In this document: piece after piece, positions 7,996 through 17,400 of the stretch
Position numbering within the stretch: position 1 is the first letter of the stretch
How the letters are laid out: each line of letters opens with the position of its first letter
Source: Paenibacillus xylanexedens
Lineage (GTDB): Bacteria; Bacillota; Bacilli; Paenibacillales; Paenibacillaceae
Assembly: GCF_001908275.1 (NCBI RefSeq)
Contig: NZ_CP018620.1
Coordinates: forward strand, 1,736,001 to 1,800,000
Reading direction: 5' to 3'
DNA: 64,000 nucleotides
Notes under the pieces: generated by a model
Seen by the model: the letters and a program-made list of their open reading frames with translations, nothing else
Databases searched by the model: none
What the model was told of the DNA's origin: nothing
Position numbers and translations under genes: made by a program

Positions 7996-8189
7996 TATAG
8001 AAATTGAACTAAAGAATATTTACACCTTCCACTCCGATGACAGAACAACCTTCTGATCGCTGTTATCCCCAGATTTTTGTGATTCCCTTTTCCAAAAGGG
8101 AAAATCCGGTGATAAAGGCGAGCGCTTCGCTTCCTCAGGTTATTTCTGTCCTCTCCGTTCTCGTGTAAATTTATAGTTCAATTTCTATA
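7996..8189. mobile_element. MITE-like palindromic repeat element
   Basis: Perfect 16-bp terminal inverted repeats, TATAGAAATTGAACTA at 7996-8011 and its reverse complement at 8174-8189, bound a 194-bp non-coding element. Inner parts are also imperfectly complementary (for example GACAGAA...ACCT with AGGTTATTTCTGTC, and CCCTTTT/AAAAGGG at the centre), so one strand can fold into a long hairpin. The outermost TA on each side could be a target-site duplication of a Tc1/mariner-type insertion. No transposase is encoded. No second copy was noticed in the window. Confidence 0.65.
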
Positions 8190-8199
8190 CTTTCAAAAT

Positions 8200-8228
8200 A
8201 TTATAGTCATCATAATAAAGCCTGTCAA
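8200..8228 (-). promoter_or_regulatory. Consensus promoter of tetR with operator half-site
   Basis: On the minus strand TTGACA (8228-8223), a 17-base spacer and TATAAT (8205-8200) match the sigma-A consensus perfectly. The spacer contains ATTATGATGAC, which resembles a half of the palindrome over the opposite promoter and is a probable TetR half-site. Transcription would start near 8193, directly at the edge of the MITE-like element. Confidence 0.75.
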
Positions 8229-8276
8229 TTTGGTAACTGGATGTCTGTTCATTTTCAAAAGGGCCAAATACGATTG

Positions 8277-8329
8277 TTGACGGTCTTAAAATATGATGGT
8301 TATAATATATTATGGTCATCATATTTTAA
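8277..8329 (+). promoter_or_regulatory. lpd operon promoter with TetR operator palindrome
   Basis: TTGACG (8277-8282), an 18-base spacer and TATAAT (8301-8306). A 13-bp inverted repeat, TTAAAATATGATG at 8286-8298 and its complement at 8317-8329, encloses the palindrome ATAATATATTAT, so a nearly symmetrical 44-bp operator covers the -10 box. Binding by the divergent TetR protein would block the promoter. Confidence 0.75.
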
Positions 8330-8358
8330 ATTGACTTCAAATCGGGAGGTATCAGATT

Positions 8359-9756
8359 ATGAGCAAGCTTGAATCTGTGGATACGTTAGTTATTGGATCA
8401 GGTCCAGGGGGATATGTGGCGGCGCTTCGTTCTTCGCAGTTGGGGATGAAGACGGCGATTGTTGAACGTAAACAGCTTGGCGGGGTCTGTACACATGTGG
8501 GTTGCATACCATCCAAAGCCTTAATTGCGGAATCGCATCGTTATGATTGGTTCAGACAGTTTAATCAAGCTGACGCGGCAGCGACATTTAAGAATGCTCA
8601 GGATTTTAAACAGGGGGTTGTGAATAAACAGGCAGGTGGTGTCCACTATTTGTTAAAGACTGCGGGTGTGACCATTCTTGAAGGCGAGGCTAGTCTGTTG
8701 GATGAGCACACAGCGATGATCCGGCAAACTGGACAGGAGCAAAGCATTTCTTTTAAAAATCTCATACTGGCAACGGGGTCTCGTCCAATTGAGCTGCCAG
8801 CATTTCCAGTTGGAGGTCGCATCTTATCTTCCACAGAAGCACTGTCTTTGGGGGAGGTTCCGAGTAGTTTGGTTGTGATCGGCGGAGGGTATATTGGTGT
8901 GGAGCTTGGACAGATGTATGCCAAATTCGGAACAAAGGTAACGATTCTGGAGGGAGGCGCACAAGTATTGCCTGGATTCGCGGCGGAACTTGCAGCCCCT
9001 GTAGTCAAACAATTAAAGGCGGACGGCATCCAGATCGTAAACGGAGCGATTGCCGAAAAGGTGGAGCACAATGCGGATTCCGTTACACTACATTATTCGG
9101 AAAACAAGGAGCAGCAACAAGTTACGGCAGAATATGTATTGGTTACGATCGGCAGGAAACCCAATACAGACGGCCAGTTAGGACTGGAACGCATAGGTTT
9201 GCCTGTAACAAACAAGGGACTGGTTGACACGGATGAACAGTGCAGAACGGTTATCCCGCACATTTATGCCATTGGAGATATTACAGCCGGTCCGGCACTT
9301 GCCCACAAGGCATCCTATGAAGCCAAAGTAGCTGCAGAAGCCATTGCCGGTCTTACCTCCAAAGTGGATTACAAGGTGATTCCGCTTGTCGTGTTTTCTG
9401 ATCCGGAGATATCCAGTGTTGGGGTAAATGAGACGGAAGCCAAAGTACAGGCCATTCCGGTGGTTATTGGGAAATCTTCTTTCGGAATCAACGGAAGAGC
9501 GTTGGCGTTAAGGGAAACCGAAGGTTTTGTGAAAATAGTGGCTGACCCGACTTCAGGAATTGTCATTGGCGCGCAAATCGTCGGCGTGGAGGCATCTACA
9601 CTGATATCGGAGCTCGCACTCGCCATTGAGATGGGGGCAACCGTGGAAGATCTGGCCATGACGATTCATCCTCATCCGACTTTGGGAGAAGTGATCATGG
9701 AGGCAGCCGAGAACGCAGTCACCAAAATGAAAAAGCAAAATAGTCAGCAATTTTAA
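8359..9756 (+). CDS. lpdA: Dihydrolipoyl dehydrogenase (E3-type flavoprotein)
   Basis: FAD-dependent pyridine nucleotide-disulfide oxidoreductase, 465 residues. FAD-binding GSGPGGYVAA (about 13-22), the redox-active pair C44 and C49 in GGVCTHVGCIPSK, the NAD-binding VIGGGYIGVELGQ, the second FAD motif IYAIGDITAGPALAHKA and the catalytic TIHPHPTLGE at the C terminus all fit lipoamide dehydrogenase. The usual context with pyruvate or branched-chain 2-oxoacid dehydrogenase E1/E2 genes is missing. Instead it heads a TetR-controlled operon with an adaptor protein carrying a biotinyl/lipoyl-like fold and an ABC-2 permease. GGGAGGT precedes the ATG. The true disulfide substrate here is uncertain. 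Confidence 0.88.
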   Translation: MSKLESVDTLVIGSGPGGYVAALRSSQLGMKTAIVERKQLGGVCTHVGCIPSKALIAESHRYDWFRQFNQADAAATFKNAQDFKQGVVNKQAGGVHYLLKTAGVTILEGEASLLDEHTAMIRQTGQEQSISFKNLILATGSRPIELPAFPVGGRILSSTEALSLGEVPSSLVVIGGGYIGVELGQMYAKFGTKVTILEGGAQVLPGFAAELAAPVVKQLKADGIQIVNGAIAEKVEHNADSVTLHYSENKEQQQVTAEYVLVTIGRKPNTDGQLGLERIGLPVTNKGLVDTDEQCRTVIPHIYAIGDITAGPALAHKASYEAKVAAEAIAGLTSKVDYKVIPLVVFSDPEISSVGVNETEAKVQAIPVVIGKSSFGINGRALALRETEGFVKIVADPTSGIVIGAQIVGVEASTLISELALAIEMGATVEDLAMTIHPHPTLGEVIMEAAENAVTKMKKQNSQQF

Positions 9757-9791
9757 CATACACGAGGATTGGGAATGGGAGAGATACAAGA

Positions 9792-10424
9792 ATGAAGATA
9801 AAAGCGAGTTTGTATATCGGGATTGCGATGGTGTTTATTATTGGAGGTTCACTTCTTGCGGTTAAAGGGAAGGATGCTGTAAGTCAGGCCGAGATCCGGA
9901 AACAAGGCATACTTGAGGCAGAGCAAACGACTTTAATTTATCAGAATAGCCCCGGAGCAATTGCAGAGGTTGGTGCGTCTGCAGGTGACTCCGTGAAAGA
10001 GGGAGAAGTACTTTTCAAAGTGAAATCAGCCGGGGAGGGAGATGTGGATGTACTCGCACCGTATGACGGGTTGGTTGACCGAGTTGCTGTAAAGCAGGGA
10101 GATCAAGTTCAAGCAGGAGTGCCGCTGGCAGTTGTACAAAAGAATACGTATTACACCGACCTTTACATACAGGAAAGTGAAATTCAACAGCTTGAAGTGA
10201 ATCAAAGCATTGATGTTCATTTCCCGTATTTGGATCAGCCAACGCAGGTGAAGGGGAGCGTTACTTCCATCTCAACTGCTCCTCAGTTTGCGAACTTGCG
10301 TATGTCGCGGGAAAAAGGGCAAGCCGATTTAAGTATGTTTCTGGTCCGAATATCGATGGATTCGAATACCGATTTGCTTCCGGGGATGACAGCAGAGGTG
10401 AAACTTGATGAAATCACTGATTGA
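9792..10424 (+). CDS. HlyD-like membrane-fusion/adaptor protein
   Basis: A 210-residue protein with one N-terminal membrane anchor (about 5-23) and an extracytoplasmic biotinyl/lipoyl-like hammerhead (about 48-115, with VLAPYDGLVDRVAVKQGDQV) followed by a beta-barrel domain ending in the typical LLPGMTAEVKL. It lacks the long coiled coil of classical HlyD. It begins 35 bases after the flavoprotein gene and overlaps the permease gene by 17 bases, so it is probably made together with that permease and works with it at the membrane. Confidence 0.8.
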   Translation: MKIKASLYIGIAMVFIIGGSLLAVKGKDAVSQAEIRKQGILEAEQTTLIYQNSPGAIAEVGASAGDSVKEGEVLFKVKSAGEGDVDVLAPYDGLVDRVAVKQGDQVQAGVPLAVVQKNTYYTDLYIQESEIQQLEVNQSIDVHFPYLDQPTQVKGSVTSISTAPQFANLRMSREKGQADLSMFLVRISMDSNTDLLPGMTAEVKLDEITD

Positions 10425-11580
10425 CGAGTGGAAGTACGTTGTAGGCAGTAAGTATATACGGCTAATTTTTATTGGGCCAATGATTGCAGCCTTATTTTTC
10501 GGCTTAATGTTCTCGCAGAATCAACTCAGTAAATCACCAGTTGTGGTCATTGATGAGGATCATAGCGAATATTCACGACAATTGATCTCCAAAATAAATG
10601 CGTCACAATACATGAGCGTCAAGAGCGTATATGCGAGCCGAATGAGCCCAGAAACTTTACTTGCTAACGAGCAGGCTGTAGCGGTCATTATGCTTCCCAA
10701 TCAGTTGGGAATTCGTCAACAACAAGGGAAATCGACGAATATCGGCATCTTGATGGATAACACGATGCCCTCGGGGTTAACCGGTATTCGCACTGCGATT
10801 CAGGAGATCATCCAGACGGAAAATATGACCCTTTCCATGACACGTCTGATCCAAAAAGGGATGGATGCCGAGACAGCTAAAGGAATCGTGTCACCGTTAT
10901 CCCTTCAGCAGCGGATGCTGTTTAATCCAACCTCCAGTTATGTTGGTTTTATGGTACTTGGATTTGTGAATATCGTAGTATTAATGATTACAACAAGTGC
11001 AGCGGGTTCAATTGTACCCCGGCTTCGTCAGGAAGGGAAACTGTTTGCAAACGGAAAGTCACCTTTCCAGCTATGGGTGCGGAGTGTACCTTACGTTGTG
11101 TTGAGTTCACTTTCGCTGCTTCTATCCTATGGATTGTTAAAGCAGGTGGGGGGAATGCGATTTGAAGCAGAGCCTTATCTTTTCATCATTCCATTGGTTG
11201 TTTATGCTTTTGCCTTGTCACTCATGGGCATGCTGATTGGATACACTGCCAAAGATATGTCGAAAGTAAGCCTACGAACCAGTTTTGTATTGTATCCCTC
11301 CTTTCTGGCTACGGGAATTCAACTAACGCCACTGGCGTTCCCAGAACCGTTCCAAATGTTCGCATGGGTACTACCCATGAACTGGCTTAACCGCCTGATT
11401 CGTGGAATGGCGTTTAGGGACGGGGCGCTGACAGCCTACAGTCAGGAGTTGGGGGCATTGCTGATTATTATTGGCGGAGTGTCCTTGTTCATGGGATTAC
11501 TGTTTCTGCGGGAAACAAGGAAAGTTTCTTCCAGCAGAGCACCCCTATTGAATACGGATATATTGCCGAGCAGTAATTAA
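10408..11580 (+). CDS. ABC-2 type transporter permease
   Basis: A 390-residue membrane protein of the ABC-2 permease superfamily. One N-terminal helix (about 18-36) precedes a roughly 150-residue extracytoplasmic domain beginning VVVIDEDHSEYSRQL, then five to six helices from about 185 on, the usual ABC2_membrane_3 arrangement. ATG 10408 follows AGAGGTG and is preferred to the TTG three bases earlier. No ATP-binding subunit lies in the operon, so it must borrow one or use another energy source. Substrate unknown; the TetR control suggests a drug-like or fatty compound. Confidence 0.8.
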   Translation: MKSLIDEWKYVVGSKYIRLIFIGPMIAALFFGLMFSQNQLSKSPVVVIDEDHSEYSRQLISKINASQYMSVKSVYASRMSPETLLANEQAVAVIMLPNQLGIRQQQGKSTNIGILMDNTMPSGLTGIRTAIQEIIQTENMTLSMTRLIQKGMDAETAKGIVSPLSLQQRMLFNPTSSYVGFMVLGFVNIVVLMITTSAAGSIVPRLRQEGKLFANGKSPFQLWVRSVPYVVLSSLSLLLSYGLLKQVGGMRFEAEPYLFIIPLVVYAFALSLMGMLIGYTAKDMSKVSLRTSFVLYPSFLATGIQLTPLAFPEPFQMFAWVLPMNWLNRLIRGMAFRDGALTAYSQELGALLIIIGGVSLFMGLLFLRETRKVSSSRAPLLNTDILPSSN

Positions 11581-11607
11581 TTATTTAAGAATCGTTAAAC
11601 AACGAAA

Positions 11608-11641
11608 AAAGACGCACGGGAGTCATTCCTGTTGCGTCTTT
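11608..11641 (+). terminator. Rho-independent terminator of the lpd operon
   Basis: Stem AAAGACGCA (11608-11616) and TGCGTCTTT (11633-11641), with inner GGA/TCC pairing, followed by a T-rich stretch. Confidence 0.8.
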
Positions 11642-11943
11642 CTGTTTTCTTTTAATCTCATTCGTGCCTCCCATACGGTGAGCTATTTTCCATATTCAAA
11701 AATGGATCGTGATAAAGAGGGAAATACCATAGATTGATTCTCATTAATCGTCATCATTATATGATATAATTTTTCACTGAGAGTACAGAAATGGAGAGCA
11801 AGAACGGCTTGATCCAGCTACTCCATAGCTGCGCCCATTTGTGACCTACTGCTCAGATGAAAACTTCCAAGGGAGCACTGGCTTTTAGGATATAGAACTG
11901 CACGCAGATAAAATTATATATTGTGGGAGTTGTCTAACGAATC
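11642..11943 (+). other. 302-base region upstream of the DUF4317 gene
   Basis: It contains TATAAT at 11765-11770 as a possible -10 box with a poor -35. A 17-codon ORF (ATG 11791 to TGA 11844, MESKNGLIQLLHSCAHL) has only a weak ribosome binding site. The long leader to 11943 shows no riboswitch that I recognise. Confidence 0.35.
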
Positions 11944-13125
11944 ATGAATAAAAAAGAAGTCGCGCATATACGCAAGCAGTTTAAACTCGATCACGATCTA
12001 CTGAATATTTACGATATTCTCAATGTGTATATTACGAAGGAAACCAATGAGGTCTATCACTGGGAGCGTCACCCGTTCGAACTGGTGGACAGAGAGAAGC
12101 AGGAGCTGTACATGGGCAATTTCAAAAAATTGCTGACAGGTGATTTGGATCAGAAGTTGTTTGAATTGAAGTTCCAGGAAGCGGCGGAGGACCCGGCACA
12201 GGTATTGCTTCACCAGGCGCTGGTAACAGGTGATCCGGATGAATGGCAGGATCTGATGCTACTGCTCGTGGATCGAATGTTGGTGGATACGAAGTTTGAG
12301 CGGGATATGGTAGCTACGTTCGTGCGTGGACAGTATTATCTGCCGACCAAGGCTAGAAACGAAGCTACGGAAGAGAGTGAGAAGAATGAGGTGTTCGCCC
12401 ATCCGTTCATTCTGTGCAGCGTGAATTCCACGGAGAAGCAGCGGAAGACACTCTTGTTTGATTACGTGGAGAGAGAGTTCAAGTACAACATTATCGTCGA
12501 TCCGATTATCAAGTTAAGCACGCCAGAGCAAGGATTCCTGTACCCTAGCGTAACGGACAACTACTCCGATGTGAATCGTGTTCTATATTGTACAGGGAAA
12601 TCCAATTTCCCGGATCCGCATTTTGTTGAAAATGTATTGAATGGAGAAAGATCCGTAACCGCACTGGAAGAACGGGCGATCTTCGAAGATATCGTTAAGG
12701 AAGTGGCCGGTGAACAGCTCGATTCAGCCACAATTGCACATGTATACGAAGAGATCAACCGAGTCATCGAGATTAACGAAGAGTCCCATGAGGAAGAACC
12801 TCCGAAGCTGGATTATAAAGATCTGGAACGTGTACTGACCGCAAGCGGTATTGAGGATCTGACGACAGAGAAAGTGGAACGTGCCTTCGAAACGATCGTT
12901 GATAACAAGAACTATGAGATGAAGGCAACCAGTGTTATGCCGAAGTTCACATCCAAGTCCATTAAGATTGAGACCAAGGTTGCTACAATTTCGGTTAGCC
13001 CGCAAGACCTGAGATATGTGAAGCAGGTGAATTATCAAGGCAGACGTTGCATCATGATTGAAGTGGACGAAGATGTTGTGATTGAAGGCTTTACCCTTAA
13101 TACAGAAAAACTTATAAATGAGTAA
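11944..13125 (+). CDS. DUF4317 family protein
   Basis: A 393-residue soluble acidic protein that I recognise as the DUF4317 family of Firmicutes, from its start MNKKEVAHIRKQFK and the internal ITKETNEVYHWER and FLYPSVTDNYSDVNRVLYCTGK stretches. No catalytic motif, signal peptide or membrane segment is seen. The family function is unknown. GGGAG lies 14 bases before the ATG, rather far. The gene stands alone, followed by a cluster of hairpins and a convergent regulator gene. Confidence 0.8.
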   Translation: MNKKEVAHIRKQFKLDHDLLNIYDILNVYITKETNEVYHWERHPFELVDREKQELYMGNFKKLLTGDLDQKLFELKFQEAAEDPAQVLLHQALVTGDPDEWQDLMLLLVDRMLVDTKFERDMVATFVRGQYYLPTKARNEATEESEKNEVFAHPFILCSVNSTEKQRKTLLFDYVEREFKYNIIVDPIIKLSTPEQGFLYPSVTDNYSDVNRVLYCTGKSNFPDPHFVENVLNGERSVTALEERAIFEDIVKEVAGEQLDSATIAHVYEEINRVIEINEESHEEEPPKLDYKDLERVLTASGIEDLTTEKVERAFETIVDNKNYEMKATSVMPKFTSKSIKIETKVATISVSPQDLRYVKQVNYQGRRCIMIEVDEDVVIEGFTLNTEKLINE

Positions 13126-13139
13126 TTGATTCTAGACAA

Positions 13140-13181
13140 TGATGATGTAAAATCATCAGTTATGGACGAATAAACGTCCAT
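13140..13181. repeat. Two adjacent small hairpins
   Basis: TGATGAT/ATCATCA around GTAAA (13140-13158) and ATGGACG/CGTCCAT around AATAAA (13162-13181). They precede the composite terminator and may help to end or protect the DUF4317 transcript. Confidence 0.5.
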
Positions 13182-13186
13182 TTATT

Positions 13187-13293
13187 GCAAAAAGCCCAAG
13201 CCTAAAGCAACACTGAACTGCTCCCTGTCATAGTAGACCGTAGAAGACCTACGATGGGAGCAGTTCAGTATGCCAAAGCTTGGGCTTTTTTGC
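13187..13293. terminator. Composite nested hairpin, bidirectional terminator
   Basis: Outer arms GCAAAAAGCCCAAGC (13187-13201) and GCTTGGGCTTTTTTGC (13278-13293) give T runs on both strands, suiting the convergent DUF4317 and SARP-regulator genes. Inside is a 14-bp perfect inverted repeat, ACTGAACTGCTCCC (13212-13225) and its complement (13256-13269), and inside that CGTAG/CTACG. The inner 58 bp looks like a separate small element. Confidence 0.7.
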
Positions 13294-13297
13294 TATT

Positions 13298-14419
13298 TCA
13301 TGATTGTTGCAACAGTTGTTTGATATCCGCTGCCGGACTGGAGCCAAGCTCCTCTTTGAGCAATTCCTCCAGCACCAGATACTGTCGCTGCGCTTCGGTT
13401 CTTCGTCCAAGCGACAGATACAACAGGATGATCTCGCGATGAATATCTTCCCGAATCGAATCAATCTGGAGGATACGTTCAAAATAATACAGCGCCCGTA
13501 ACGGCTCGCCTGCCTTCGCATGATAGTGGGCAGCAGTTTCCATCGTCATGATGAAATCCAGCTCCAGCTGTCTGGACCACGCGAAAGCCCACTCATAATG
13601 CCTTCCTTTCAGAAGTTCACCCGTATACAACGTATCCATCCGCTCGAAGAGCTCGGGGCGATGTGCCGATGCCTGACGCATTTGCCGGAACAAAGCCTCG
13701 AACTCGTACAGATCACAGTTAATCGCTTCCCGGTCGATACGGATACCGTTTCTGTCCTTAAGAATGATCGGCACGTCACTGTTATCACCGATGGCACGTC
13801 GCACGTAGTACAGTGTGGAATTGATGTTGGTCCAGGCTTTCTGTGGACTGAGGTCCTTCCACAACGTATCGGCCAAGGCATCGCGGGTAGTCGATTTGGT
13901 ATACAGCAAGAATGCTAGCAATTCTTCCGTCTTGGGCGTTCTAAGCTTGATGGGATTGTCTGCTCCGGCACCGCCAAACACAGTGAATTCACCGAACAGA
14001 CGAACGTTCAGTTTGGGTTCAGGCACCGCTGGTTCAGGTGTTGGCACGGACTTGTGAAGCTTTTCCTGCAATCGCTTGATGCTGCGGTTCAGTCGCTCTG
14101 TGGTGACAGGCTTGATGACGTAATCGATCACCTCTTTGTCAAAGGCCTGCACCGCATATTCCTCATATCCAGTCACCAGCACGATGGGAAGCGAAGGATG
14201 ATGTTTACGCAATTCACCAATGAGTTGCATACCCGAGATGCGAGGCATCGTAATGTCCAGAAATGCCGCATCGAAGCTATTCTCTGCCGCATATTCACAG
14301 GCTTCCTCCGGGTCATGAAACGTACGAGATACCTCGACTTCTCCGCTTTCTGTCAAAATACGATTCAGTCGCTTCAGCGACAAATCCTCATCGTCCACGA
14401 TGATGACTTTCATCTTCAT
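13298..14419 (-). CDS. Response regulator with SARP-type DNA-binding and BTAD domains
   Basis: A 373-residue regulator. Residues 1-120 are a receiver (IIVDDED start, phospho-Asp in FLDITMP, Lys in IKPV). From about 137 a winged helix of the SARP type follows (VRLFGEFTV, LRTPKTEELLAFLLY, ALADTLWKDL), then a bacterial transcriptional activation domain with TPR-like helices (LYEFEALF to the end). Receiver-SARP fusions occur in Paenibacillus beside 7TMR-DISM kinases. Its ATG overlaps the kinase stop in an ATGA, so the two are coupled. Its probable target is the facing surface-protein operon, whose promoter has a SARP-like 11-bp repeat. Confidence 0.88.
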   Translation of the reverse strand: MKMKVIIVDDEDLSLKRLNRILTESGEVEVSRTFHDPEEACEYAAENSFDAAFLDITMPRISGMQLIGELRKHHPSLPIVLVTGYEEYAVQAFDKEVIDYVIKPVTTERLNRSIKRLQEKLHKSVPTPEPAVPEPKLNVRLFGEFTVFGGAGADNPIKLRTPKTEELLAFLLYTKSTTRDALADTLWKDLSPQKAWTNINSTLYYVRRAIGDNSDVPIILKDRNGIRIDREAINCDLYEFEALFRQMRQASAHRPELFERMDTLYTGELLKGRHYEWAFAWSRQLELDFIMTMETAAHYHAKAGEPLRALYYFERILQIDSIREDIHREIILLYLSLGRRTEAQRQYLVLEELLKEELGSSPAADIKQLLQQS

Positions 14420-17400
14420 GTTTCATAACCCCCGTTCCCATCTGTGCTTAGACGTTGATTTGGAAGATCAAAGGTAATCCGCGTTCCCTCGCCGTCCAGA
14501 CTTTCCATCTGAAGGTGTCTGCCATACAGCAGATTCAACCGACTGGAGATATTCCATAGTCCAACGCCGTTACTGCCATCCGTAGATTGCCGAATTTCGT
14601 CCATCCGCTGCTTGGTTATGCCAATTCCGTTGTCCTCGATGGTGAACCGTGTTTCCGTATCATTCAGATTGCGGATAGACAACATGACCCGACCACCGCG
14701 AATGCTGGACATCAGCCCATGCCGAATCGCATTTTCGATCAGGGGTTGTAACGTGAGGGGCGGAATATCCATGTTCCGGTTAACATCCGCATCCACATCG
14801 ATAATGACCTCCAACCGTTGGCCAAAGCGAGCTTGCTCAATGGCTACATAGGCCTCGATCATCTCCAGTTCGTTCATCAGGCTAGTTTTTGAGTCCAGGT
14901 GTTTAAAGTGCACACTCCGCCGTAAGTAACTCGATAATTGCAAGATCAATTGTTCTGCCCGATTCGGCGCATCCACGCACAATTCGGCAATGGCATTCAG
15001 GGCGTTATATAGAAAGTGCGGGTTCATCTGTGACCGTAAAAAGGATATCTCGGCATCTCGCGCAGCTTGCACGGATGTTTTCATCCGAGTCAAACCGCCG
15101 ATCCGTGCCAACAGTTCCTCTGATTCGAACGGCTTGGATACAAAATCATTGGCGCCTTTTTCCAAGGCCAGCTTCAATTGATTAGCTTTATTACTCGCCG
15201 TCAGCATGAGTACAGGCAACTCGGAAGGAGAGAAGCGCTCCCTGATTCGTTCCAGCAATTCGTAACCCGACATGTCAGGCATCATGATATCAGCAATGAC
15301 AAGATGCACGGCAGGTAGCTTGTCCAGCAGCTCCAGTACCGAAGGTGAGCGTGAAGTGACCGCATAACTGTAACCTTCCAGCTTCAAGAGATTCACTATT
15401 GTCTGCAAATTAGCTGAGTCGTCATCCACAACGATGATCCATTCGTCTTTATTCCCCTGTACAATCGTTGGTTCTTCGAACCGGAGTAGCCGATTACCAG
15501 GACCTGTAGGAGCGATGGTAAGTGGCATGACGTTGGAACGTTTCTCTCCTTTATTCTCTGCCAGCGGAAAGGTCAGGATGAACGTAGCACCCAACCCGGG
15601 TGCTGATTCTGCATGAATGGTTCCGCCATGCAGCTCGACCAGCTTACGTGTAATGCTTAGTCCTAGACCGGTGCCTCCGGCAACGACTGGCCCCGTATCT
15701 GCTTCCTGCTCGAACGGCAGGAAGATATGTTCCAGCTTGTCCGTACCGATACCACGGCCGGTATCCACAATACGTATTTCCGCTTTGCCTTGCACGACCG
15801 CAGCTTGGATGCTTACCGTGCCACGTTCCGTGAATTTAACTGCATTGCCGATCAGATTATGCAAAATTTGAATCAGTCGGTTGCCGTCTGCATAGATCGG
15901 CGGGAAATGCGCCGGGATGCGGTTGATAAGCTCCACCTTTTTCGTACCAAGCAGGAAGGAGTGCATACGCATGACAGATTCGACAAACGAGTACAGATCG
16001 GTCGAAGACCGGTGGAGCGGGATGTCGCCATGTTTCATTTTCGAATAATCCAGCAATTCATCGACCAGATAGGTTAAACGTCTGCCACTTCCCGTCACGA
16101 TCGCCAGATTGTGCGCCTGTTCGTCGGTAAGTGGGCCTTCTGCGCCTTTAAGCAGGCTTTCACTGATGTTGACAATCGCATTCAGCGGTGTTTTGAGCTC
16201 ATGCGAGGTATTGGACAGGAAGTCGTCCTTCACCTTGTCCAGCAAGAGCAACTGATCTTTGAGAGTGCGGACCGTACGATAGGCCTCGAAGAACCGAAGC
16301 ACCGCCAGAAACAGCATCAGGATGCTGAACAGGACAATGGAAGCCTGTCCGATGTTCATATTTTCCTTGAGCGAGATCGAGAAGAGATTAATGTCCAGAC
16401 AATACAGCATGATGCTTAAGAGAGCCGCATACCACAAGAAAGTAGAGAGCCGTTCGCCCTTCTCACTGGTTAGGAACTGTTTTGCACATTGATACAGCAA
16501 CCAGATTAACAGCAACGTGTACATAACGACGACGTAAGGTGCAGCCAGCCCATAGATGGAAATAGGCAGGAGCGCGACCATGCATAAGTATGCTCCAAAG
16601 ATGATCAGGATCACCGTTGTGAGCATACCGGACAGGATGCCTGTTTTGAATCGGTAGAAGTAAAAGGTTAACAGACCCAGACATGCCACAGAGCAGAAAT
16701 CTTTTAATTTATAGAGCGTGCTAAAGGAAATTTCCGTGCCCGCCATGGATAACACACGTTCGCTGATCATGCCGTTATAGAGTGCATACAGCAGACAGAT
16801 TAGACCAATCAGCAGCAGGGAATCGTCTCTGTTTCGGTAGAGTGCAGACCCCAGGTAACTGATGAGGAATATGATCGAAATGGTACCCAGTACAGCAAGC
16901 GTGCCAAATTCGATAGCTGTGTTGAATTGATGTTTTTTCAGCATGGCTGCTTGTTCGCCGAAAAAGAGTGGACCTGGAATGCCAGAGTCCGTGTAATCGT
17001 AATTAGCCACCCGAATCAAAATCTCAATGTCACCGCCATGATAGGGGAAAAAGCCAATCTGGGGGGAGTTGCCTGGTCGGTAACCTGCGGATTTTGCCAC
17101 GGCATGCCCGTCTTCCAGCAGCTTGTTGCCATTGATGTAGATTTCGCTAGCAAAACGGATGTTCATTTTTTTGATCGCCAGTGTTCCTTCAACAGGTGCA
17201 TTACGCAGCACCAGTCGATACGTGGCGAAGCCGTGGGTTGGCAGTCGTTCACCATCCACTTTAAGTCGATTCCAGGAGCCGGGAACGGTTGCATAAGTGT
17301 CGGGTGCTTTCGTTGGACCAGCCTGATTCGATGTTGCAGATTCGTCAGGAAGCAATCGCTCCCAGTAAAATTCCCACTCTCCGTCCAGCTTGATCCGCTC

